A stretch of DNA of 64,000 nucleotides from Steinernema hermaphroditum (Eukaryota; Nematoda; Chromadorea; Rhabditida; Steinernematidae): positions 14,446,001 to 14,510,000 of the forward strand of contig CM059625.1 of NCBI GenBank assembly GCA_030435675.1, written 5' to 3'. The translations under genes and the position numbers were made by a program. The notes below the pieces were generated by a model. The model saw nothing but the letters and a program-made list of their open reading frames with translations. It searched no databases and was not told the origin of the DNA. Shown here one piece after another: positions 54,846 through 64,000 of the stretch. How positions within the stretch are numbered: position 1 is the first letter of the stretch; every line of letters begins with the position of its first letter.

Positions 54846-57800
54846 GTTCCTAGTTCGATGTGAATCAGGTGGTCGATGTCATGCTGTCTGAAAGCGGTGA
54901 TTCTGCGATGACGACATAGCGACATGCCCTTAGGGGAAGTTTAAAACCCGCTTATGCATTCGTCCCTTGCGCCACGCATAACGAGAAAGTTGTGACTGAT
55001 CGCGAAGGAGAGACCGATTCAAAAAGAAGTGCAAATATGTAGATCCGCATGAGTGATATTGAGACGGAATATTAATATAGGCCATTTTATGTCCGTTTTA
55101 ATTGTGCTATGAAACTGTAGGAGCATGGTCTTCGCAGCGATATCATTGATCTAATTGGGGAGAAAGATGGAACTCTTGGGAGATCTCTCAGCAATCTGGT
55201 TCGGGAAAACGGATGACTCAGAAATCGATACTTTTCGATTTGCATTTTTCGTTTAACACGGAAACGTTTTATCCGACGTCGAACTGTGAAGATACATTTA
55301 AACATAGGGGATATATGATGTTTAAATATTTCGAGATCCGCATTTTCCACAACGCTCCTCCACGTAAAATGAATCCAATGTATCCATTTAAGAAGGCATA
55401 GTAGTAGTCATTTTTAATTTTCTGTATGGATTTGAATATTTTTTTGAATTTGATATTTGTATATTTGAATTTGAATACTTTATTGATGATTTTTATAGAC
55501 TGCTAGTACAAAAAATAACTGGATTTACCAGTTTTTATTGCTGAAAGCGTACGACTTAGAGCGCATAAGAGCTCATAAGCTGGCTACACGTTATCGAATT
55601 TCATTTTTTGGTGCATTTTTATGCTGAACGTATATGGAGTATAACTTTTCCAGGGGTTTTAACCGTTAAATAAATTGTTTTTATCAAGTGTGCCGAAACG
55701 TCAATGCATTGAAAAATGTACAGAACGCTTTTGTTGATATATGCAGCCGTTTTTCACGAATTTTTGAGACCTAAAAAATTGGCAATTGAGCTCTCATCAT
55801 CAAATGCAGCGCACAGATCATTCCAAATACACGTTAAATTGAAGTTCCTTAAAGTTTTAGAGGTTACAAGGAGTTTGTTGGCGAACGCTGGTTAGTTTTT
55901 AAAAAACAAAGTGATCGTCCACTCGTTAACATCATAGCTTTTTAAAGAAGTTTTGGGGGTTCACGATTAGCACCAGACAGCATGTTATTTTTAAGTTATA
56001 TATTGTAGTTCAACATTGTTGCAGAAAATTCTTCCATGCAACAAGAGGGAACATGAAAGTGAACGACAGACAACAGTTTAACGATCTATCGCTTGCGAAA
56101 AGGGTTGAATGGAGGAGAAGAATGCATGCGGGGGAGGCAAAGGAGGGCGACAAAAAGGGAGATAGGTTGATTTTGGATTGTAGAGCGCGGACATTCAAAC
56201 TGGAAAACGACGGTGCAGCTACGGCGATCGGTGGACGAACCGACGCCGCCATCGGAATCGAGGATGGACGCTGCGCGAACGGATGGATAAAGGGGCGCGA
56301 CTGACGTAGCCGCGTTGAGAAGAACAGGCGACGCGCTGGTGCAAGTGCGGGTGTGAGAAACAGTCGAAAGTGAAATTGGGTTTTCGCCCCATCAGAACAT
56401 CCAATTGCTCAAAGGATGAGCGTTGTGTGAAGTCCATTAAACCGGTTGAAGACAAGATTTCGACAAAATCCATGACCGTCGCGAAAGCGCCGAGAGCGCA
56501 GCGACCGACATGGTGAATCTCCGGCGGATAGCACTTGAGGACGCCTCAAGTGGCTTACGCCTTGTCTAGAAGCAAGGTTCGCGCGTCTGACCGCGTGTGA
56601 GATCGGAACCGGAATTCACATTACGTGGATTGTGAAGGGAGAAAAAAGCGAACGTCCACAGTTGGAGTGCAATGGAAACGAGTCCAATTAGGAGTTATGC
56701 GTACCTGTGGATATGTGATTTATGTCCTAAATGTTACGTTACAAAAAAAAACGATATCCGTTTGCGCATTGTCCTTTTACATTTCTCCTTACAACACTGT
56801 GGTATAATCACTAATAAAACGCCTGCACCTCTAGTTTGCAAAGGGCCGATTCAGACTGCATACATCAGTAATACAATATGTGAACAAAACTGATTTTGTA
56901 GAAACAGTACAAGGAAAACACTGCACACATTTGTTCCTCAGTATCCCAGTGTTTGTATTTTTTGTCCGAAAACTATGTCTTTGGAAACGGTGAGCGGACA
57001 GCAAGTTTTGGACCTGTTTTGCAGACACGTAAAGCTGGTTTGCAAAACACGATGCGTCTTCGTAGGACGGAAACAAATTAGGTCAAACATAACAGCCATA
57101 ACGCCAAAGTCGATCGCAATCCACAATAACGTAGAACTAGCGCAAAAATGAACTTTTTATCGTGATGGGTATTGTCTGCTCATCCTGCAAAGTGGTGAGC
57201 ACATCCTACATATAAATGGAGAAATGCAGGGGTATGTTTGTCCGTTATTCCTCAGTATCAGTGAAAGAAAAGAGGAAAATGCGCCTTCGAGCTCGAACTT
57301 GTCCCCTCCAGCAAATATCCAACGCATTGTAAGGGAATATTTCTGAAGTGCGAATGCGGTTTTCGCGCTTACTTTAGCCTGAACACCAATTTTGCTGTCT
57401 AGCGGGCTACCGTGCTCCCTCCGAAAGATTAATAGGATTTTTGCGTCTTTATTGCCGGTAGAACTGCAATTTCTGGAAGAGCTCCAAAAGGCAAATTCAA
57501 ATCCAAAGAGCCAAATCCAAAAAAAGCGAAGTCCATAACTTGATATTAAGGTTAAGACGCATAGTTCAGGCGGCGCTTCACTTCCCTCTGTCAGAATGCA
57601 TCTCTCCGCCAAGACGCATTACGAGATAAAACAGTTAAAGAGGAGTGCGCGGGGACGAAAGAGAAGATCATGGAAAGGATAACACGCCGAATAATTAAAC
57701 GGATTCAACGCGAGTGGGTAATTTTTCAAATCGATCAGCACAACGGGGAAGTGCTCATGGTGGGTCAATCGAAATGGGAGAAAGTGGACGACAAATGCGC

Positions 57801-58925
57801 TCATTTAACAATCCAGTTGCTCAGCGAAAGAAAAGTTCTCTCGGGATTGCTGGGTCAGCACACGCATCATCGAAAGGGAATTTGAGGGCACACATTAGAG
57901 CGCGTAATATCATCGATGAACGTTTGTAGACAAAGGAGCAAATGGGCGCTGACACAGTTTGTCGAAAAAAATCATTCGCTGGTCATTATTAGATGCACAA
58001 TATCGGCTGACAACAAAGGACGAAGACGTTACTCGCTGATCAGCAGGTGATAAATGGAGACGTTCAGAAGTGGAAGTTTCCTGCCAACAGCACCCTTGTG
58101 ATACGGTTCAAATAGTGCGCAGTGCATGAGGAATGTGAGACATGTTTATAGCAGGACATCCTAGTCGAATGACTAAGCGATCTGAGTCATCGGAAATTAC
58201 AGGGTGTTAAATTACAGGCTTCACGATCTGTGCTTAAAGCCTGACATATATCAACGCAATGAAAAGCAGACTCCCAAATCCAAGAAACACCAGGTGGAAA
58301 ATGACTAGATTCAGATTCGGCAGATGCGGTGGTCAAATTATAATCCTTCAGGAAATGAGCCTGCGACCGAATTTTTTTTGAGCTCCTTAGAGATGTGCTA
58401 TCCGGATGTAGGATGTAAGATCAACCCTTTATTCCAGCACTTGTGGCGTCCTTCCTGTCTTCTTACAAGAATATCCTATCGGTCCTGACCAGACCTCTTG
58501 TTTTCAAAAAACGCTGGCTCTTAGGTCTTTTGCACGCTAATAGTAACCCTTTAGGAAGGTGGCAGTAGTAAAGGAGTTCGATCATGAATCGCTTCCGATC
58601 GGAAACAGGATCCGGTCAGGTTCCGGACCTTTCTTCACCAGGCATTTTTGAAACAAGGTCTACGCCCATCTGATCGCGTGAATTTTTGCTCTATGTTTTT
58701 TTCTGTATCAACGCCAAATCCCTTTCGCTGTTTGTTGCAGAAGACTGCCTTCCGCTGTTGGTGGACACTCTCTTTATTCTGCTTTGTTTGACTTGTAGAC
58801 AACAATAAACGGCTGCGCAAACATGGTTCGTCACTCCCTGGAACACCGCGTAGCTTTTGCAATTTTGCTTGTATATAAATGTGACACTGCAGGAAGAACA
58901 ACCATTCCGCGTTACCATTCCTTCA
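54846..58925. other. 4.1-kb intergenic stretch without a recognised gene
   Basis: Open frames near 56053-56304 (Arg/Lys/Gly-rich) and 57157-57612 have no family motif or splice support. A hairpin CACTTGAGG-ACG-CCTCAAGTG lies near 56530. Upstream DNA of the astacin gene is presumably included. Confidence 0.4.
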
Positions 58926-60157
58926 ATGGCATCCGTCGTCTGGATCATTCAGTTTGCTCTTCTTGTCGATTGTATTTGTGATGCCCACAAATCGCTTTGG
59001 GAGATCAATTCTCATCTGAAGAGTGATGTTTGTGAGAACGCACATGAAGAGAAGATTGTATGCAACGGTGGTTTTTAGTACAGTATGACGAAGGAGTAAC
59101 CGGGAGCCGCCGGATGATGGCAGCCGTTAGGAGGGACGATGGTGGTATACGGTGGCCTGGAAATACGATTCCTTATGTCCTTTCCGCGGAATATACTTCG
59201 GCTGAGTAAGTTTTCGTCCACAGAATTAAGAGTGTTTGGGTTACGTCAGTAATTGAACAGTGTTCCTAGCTTTTTTTTTACATAGAAACACTATCTTTTT
59301 CGATATCTTGCTGTGTTAAATAAACAAATCCTAATCTTGGGATGGGCAGACTTCGTCTTTCAGAAAGGACATCCTCCGTGCGTCCTTTAACCACCTTGAA
59401 CGAGTCTCATGCTTCAAATTTATTGAAAGAAGTCACGAAACAGATTATCTAAATATACAGCCACTTGATGGCTGCTACTCGTATGTTGGTCGTATTGGCA
59501 AGTTGGACTCACCTCGATGTGATGTTTTGAGCTTCATTTCAGGTGGTGAGCAAAAGATGTCCTTGGCCGTCGACTGTCTAGTAGACTACATCATTTGGCA
59601 TGAGATGTTACACGTTGTTGGCTTTGAGCACGAACATCAAAGGCCCGATAGGGATAATTACATTAAAGTGCTTTTCGACAATGTCAACCCTGATCAAATC
59701 GGTGAGTTCACATAACGGCTTTCGAAGCCATTGATTTCAGGTAACTTCGACAAGATTCCTCCAATCGATCTCGAAATTAACGAGCATAAATACGACTACA
59801 AATCGGTCATGCACTATGATGGAATGGCCTTCGGAATGTGGGACCCAATCAACGGTCGTCGCAAGGTGACTATGGTACCATTGCAGGTAGTATATCGCTC
59901 GCTTCCCAGTAAAAAAGTGGTAATTTCAGCCAAATGTTCAGCTGATCGACAATATGTACCTGACCCGACTGGATATAGAAAAGCTGAACCAAATCGGGAA
60001 TTGTCATCTCCGCCAAAGAAGTATCGGATCCTGCATGGATAAAGGCAAAAACTGCATGGCATATCTGCGCAAGGGTTTTTGTAACAAGCCGAAGTATGTG
60101 AAAATTCTAAAACAGACCTGTGAAAGAACATGTAATCTGTGTAATGTTAGAGTTTAG
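58926..60157 (+). CDS. Astacin metalloprotease with ShKT domain (nas family)
   Basis: Secreted zinc endopeptidase. Exons 58926-59031, 59079-59205, 59364-59497, 59543-59701, 59741-59886 and 59930-60157 give 299 aa. A signal peptide (MASVVWIIQFALLVDCICDA) and a short propeptide with VLQYDEGVTGSRRMMAAVRR precede the mature start GGIRWPGNTIPYVLS. The zinc site is WHEMLHVVGFEHEHQRPDRD, with catalytic Glu and three His, and the Met-turn is KSVMHYDGMAFG. The catalytic domain's DCL and SCF cysteines are present. The C-terminus is one ShKT module (CMDKGKNCMAYLRKGFC then TCERTCNLC). The third intron appears to be GC-AG. AATAAA follows the stop. The family is large in nematodes; the individual ortholog is not assigned. 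Confidence 0.93.
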
Positions 60158-63100
60158 TTTGTGAATAAACAGTGTTATTGGACAGTGCTTGGTGACGGCC
60201 TTTGTGTTCAAAAGCTGATAAATTATGAAGAAGTTCGAGAAAACAAAAACTGAAAAATAGCTTTGTCCCCTACAAAGAGAAAGAGTCCTCGAACTGAACC
60301 CGAATATGTTGACAATTCACTGAAGCACATAATTCCTATTTCTAAACATAAGATGACAATTGTTGACATGCTATATCGGTCCCAAGCACTGATCGGAGTT
60401 TTTAGTTTTTCAGAACGAAACGTGTCTATATGCCAAAGCTTGTTTATTCCAATCATATTCCAAACTGTAATCAGTTGTGCGAACGTTTTCAAACTTATAT
60501 GCCATCAAGACCAAAAAGGCCCCTTTTCGGGCTCGCATAGAATCAACAGGCTTAATCCTAAGCCAGGTCGGGGTTTTGTGGAGCCATCGCAACCATCAAA
60601 TTTGGAGCAAAATACCAGACAGTTATGATGAAAGCATTGTTTGGAGGGACTTAGTGCATCTGCTGAACCATGTCCTTATTTCTGAACCCCTTTGCTTCCT
60701 TTTATTTCTGCCTTTAAAGACATTTAAATTAGCAATTTAGGCGTACGTTGGAGTATGACCATTCTGATTTGTGTCTCTGTAGTTTGCAAATCTCATTTCA
60801 GCGTTTGTTGCACTGTAATTCAGAGAAGAACAATGGGAACAAACAAAGTGCCTCGTAGCAGGTGTTTTATAAAGAGTTGTTTTTCAGCTGTTCTCTAAAG
60901 ACTGTTCTGTTTAGCACCCTAGGTACGTCTCATTCTATTTGCATTACGCTCAATTGTCACCAGCTCGGGATTTTGTTTTTGTTTGAGTTGGCGATGATCA
61001 ACTCACTCAAGGTCAGCTTTAGCGCCAGACGACAGACATGAAATTGACACTCAAACTTGAGATTTTGAACAGGAGCAACAAGGCGCCTGTCTTGTTTTAT
61101 TAGCTCCGTTTTCACATTTTTTACGCTGTGCTGTTTTTGCCTCGAATGAACGATTCCAGGTCAGTCTTTTTTGATCTTTTGCAATAATGCTTGTTTGCCG
61201 CGGTTGGCGCACGTTGAAAGGCCTCTTTGAGCGGCTTGCTAAATACCAAATAATAAGTGGAAAACTTATAGCAGCAAAAACTGTTGTCGAAGGTCAACAT
61301 TGCATCTTTGTTTAGGAAGTCCACAACTACATAATGAGACTTTTTTAGTGATCCAGTGAGACTTTCCTGTTATTGCAAAAACGTATTTTTCCCAATTTGT
61401 ACCGGACGCAACAACAGAGTGTTTTGTGATGAATATTTTGCTTTCTTTGTTTACTTTAGCTTTTACATCTAACTGACTGTTTTCTTTCCTTTTTTTGCTG
61501 TATTAACTACCAAAGTTCCGATCTTCCCGACTAACGCAATACCAGCTTCTTCTCATTCGAAGGGATAGCCGATAGGACGCTCTTTGACTGTGTTTTTCTG
61601 TGTTTGTTTGCACTATTCCGGTCCCACGTACCTGAACTGCACTAAAAAAATCCAGAAATGATGAGGTCCTTGGCTTAGTGTACACCAATCACGAATTGCT
61701 CAAAGCGATCTTGTACTGTTTTCGTTTAACTGATATGTTCAGGATCATCAATTTGTTTCTAAATTTCTACCTTTAAACATCGAGGCTTGCTTAAGATTTA
61801 GTGCACTGTTACAATACATGAGACCTGTTTTACCCTGATGACTAGTTTATTTTACAATTCCGTTTGTGCGCTATGTGCTATTTACACGAATATATTGTTT
61901 TCCTGTTCTCATCAACAAGGAGATCCGAGAGTACTATCCTAAACAAGGGTAATTCAGACGCAGCGTTGTTTTTGGTGGGATTCTGTGCGTCATCGGTGCT
62001 GTGACTCATACGGACTTCTGCCATAACTCCAATGAGTGGTACATAACGAGCTGTTATCAACATAGTCTATTCGAATTAGGTCACATGAATAAGTGCATTG
62101 ATTAAGCTCGATCTGTAGCCATTTCTTTATGCTCTGTTTTTGATGTATTTTTGCCAAGATCTTAACGATGCTTGTACTTGTGCCATTCTAATAGGCATCA
62201 TGTTGTTCTGAAGGTGTGTGTCATTTAGTATGTGGCTTATTTAAGTCGTAGCGTATCGTTTTAAGAAACGGCCCTAACACTGTTTGCGATAGCACTGCCG
62301 TTAGGTTGAAAGACTACATGTAAGTTTCCTGTTTCTGTTTTCAAATTCTCTACAATCCGGCCAGTGATCTTACAATTCTAGCTTGTACCGAGCTCAAAAC
62401 GAGCCACTGTAATAGAGCAGTCTTCTTTCTGAATTGATCGCCATCTTGCCGTACAACCGATGATTTTGCAAACGCAGTGTCATTGATTTTTGAGGTGTCT
62501 CTTTTAGCTGTCATGTACATGAGCGTTGTTTGACAAAATTGGCTGTGTCATATCAGGGTAGTTGTGCGAACGTAAAAAGTAAAATTCACATTCACAACGT
62601 AAAAAGAAATTCACAGATGCTTTTTTTGTGTCTTCACCCACCATTCTCTTTTTTCAGAGGTTAATCGTTGGTTCTTTCAAAAGAACTCGTGGGAAACTGT
62701 TGTCCTATGACCGAATAGTGGTGTCCGGCTACGTGCCATTTGCAAAACGTCATTGCCCAATTCAGTTCTCTGGTTACTCAGATATGTTCACCGATTAGTG
62801 TTTTCTGGCTCTAAATCTGATAATCCACAGACTTAACCCATGAGTCGTGTAGCTTCACGTTGCCATCTCTTTTCCATAACATTGTGATTACCGGCCTACT
62901 CAGCGATATGTGTTGGAAGTTTTTACGCTCACTGGCTTTTGTCAAACATCAATTTTTTACTTCGTTTACAACTGAATATTGTTGTTAAACCGATAGAAAG
63001 GGCGAAGAACGATGTTTTCAGCGGGCAATTGCGACAAGACTGATCATATTTGTTCAGAAAACTAGTTGATGGTGTTCGTCGGCAGCTTTTGAGTTGTTCC

Positions 63101-64000
63101 GCTAGACTCAGCTGTTCAGTGTGTCGATGCTTGTTTGGACGATTGTGTATGATCTAGCTTAGTTCATTCATTATCGTTCACATATTCTAAATTTCGGAAT
63201 CCTCGTCCTTAATATCTGATTTGCTTGGTCAATATATGACTTAATTCTATTTTCAGCTGGTATTTCTCTCGAATATACCAAAAACTGAATCATTACGATA
63301 ACATTGTTGGTGTTTCAAATACAAATCTGACCTTTAAAGTGCCTTGAAAAAGAGGGTTTTAAATGTTCAGCTGGAGCTTTCGGAAACCGAAATAGACTGT
63401 TGTGCTTAAGCATCTTCTTGATGTTGAGAAAAACTCTAAGTTTTTGAATAAATAGACATTTACGATCTAACTGAATTTTTCAAGCACTTCCTGACGAGCC
63501 GAATCTCGCCCATTTATTTGTGTTGAACTGACTGATCGGTAGATTGTTGCTTATGACGCTTCTCATATTAATGAATGGTTTAATGATCCACGCTTCAGAA
63601 TACGTCCCTTTTAGGAGTGAAGGGATTTGAACTGCTGATGAGTGTTCAGTTAATGTTTTCAACTTGATCGCTTTACAGGATGGTCTTAATGAAAAGTAAC
63701 TTACATTATCATTATTGTGAGTAGAGTTTACTGATTCGCTCAAAAAGCAAGAAGGAATTTGGCATTAATCCAACAATTATCGGGTTAATGGAAATCCCTT
63801 AAAATCTGCTGAATCGTCGATGATGTGAAGCTGACAAATCCTGAAGGCAATAAGCAGTCCTGATCCTCGTTATGACTTCAATGGCTTTCCCTATGCCGTA
63901 AAGAGTAAGGGCAAGTTATTGAACCCGCTACGTAATTAGGTCCAAGAAGATTTTAAAACTCATTTCGGAAGCACATGAAAATTCCCAGTTTAAGATCTGT
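60158..64000. other. 3.8-kb stretch without a recognised gene
   Basis: AT-rich with many T-runs. Only short frames on both strands, none with a family motif. It may be intergenic DNA or long introns of a gene starting beyond the window. Confidence 0.35.

Noticed and set aside
56520..56610. Possible Leu/Ser-type tRNA
   Set aside because: One stem pairs (CCTTG/CAAGG), but no consistent D-arm, T-arm or acceptor could be drawn.
57157..57612. 151-codon minus-strand frame
   Set aside because: No recognisable motif or splice sites, unlikely composition, and no homologous copy in the window.
60263..60628. 121-codon plus-strand frame after the astacin gene
   Set aside because: Overlapping open minus-strand frame, no motif, and it lies directly in the 3' flank.

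Overview
The window is nuclear DNA from a rhabditid-type nematode (class Chromadorea) that is not an obvious copy of C. elegans. The evidence is the gene content: a supplementary-type nuclear hormone receptor, a Warthog (Hedgehog-related) protein, an astacin with a C-terminal ShKT domain, a TTBK-like kinase and rps-11. Introns are mostly 44-60 bp with GTAAGT and TTTCAG-type borders. TTTCAG-type acceptors sit just before several start codons, as expected for spliced-leader trans-splicing. All multi-exon models below were read by eye from splice sites and phases, so exon borders are predictions.

Left third (1-30 kb). In order: a nuclear receptor (+), a secreted Gly/Gln- then Pro-rich structural protein (-), a Warthog-domain gene (-), a protein with only a degenerate helicase second lobe (-), NADP isocitrate dehydrogenase ending in SKL (+), phosphoserine phosphatase (-), rps-11 (-) and a Lys-rich protein of unknown function (+). 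Intergenic gaps of 1-4 kb separate them. From memory, the C. elegans orthologs of the four housekeeping genes recognised in the window (idh-1, phosphoserine phosphatase, rps-11, GMPPB) all lie on chromosome IV.

Middle (18-52 kb). This part is rich in repeats. A 52-bp satellite family forms four arrays in two orientations. A dispersed element sits inside one satellite array and recurs near 32 kb. A large inverted duplication carries a GNAT acetyltransferase gene plus a tRNA-Cys(GCA) gene on each arm (33.5-38.4 kb and 50.5-52.4 kb). The left arm holds a complete 2778-bp Kolobok-type DNA transposon with TTAA target duplication, about 67-bp terminal inverted repeats and an open 673-aa THAP-domain transposase. 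Between the arms are a palindrome, a possible secreted Cys-rich gene whose signal exon fits several downstream acceptors, a coiled-coil gene, a TTBK-like kinase, a mariner relic, a 61-bp tandem repeat, an rme-8/DNAJC13 fragment, a 641-bp foldback element with 8-bp target duplication, and a broken GMPPB (mannose-1-phosphate guanylyltransferase) pseudogene with an inverted partial copy beside it.

Right (52-64 kb). Gene-poor. It holds a small two-pass membrane protein (-) and an astacin/ShKT metalloprotease (+) with a probable GC-AG intron. I see no convincing gene after 60.2 kb.
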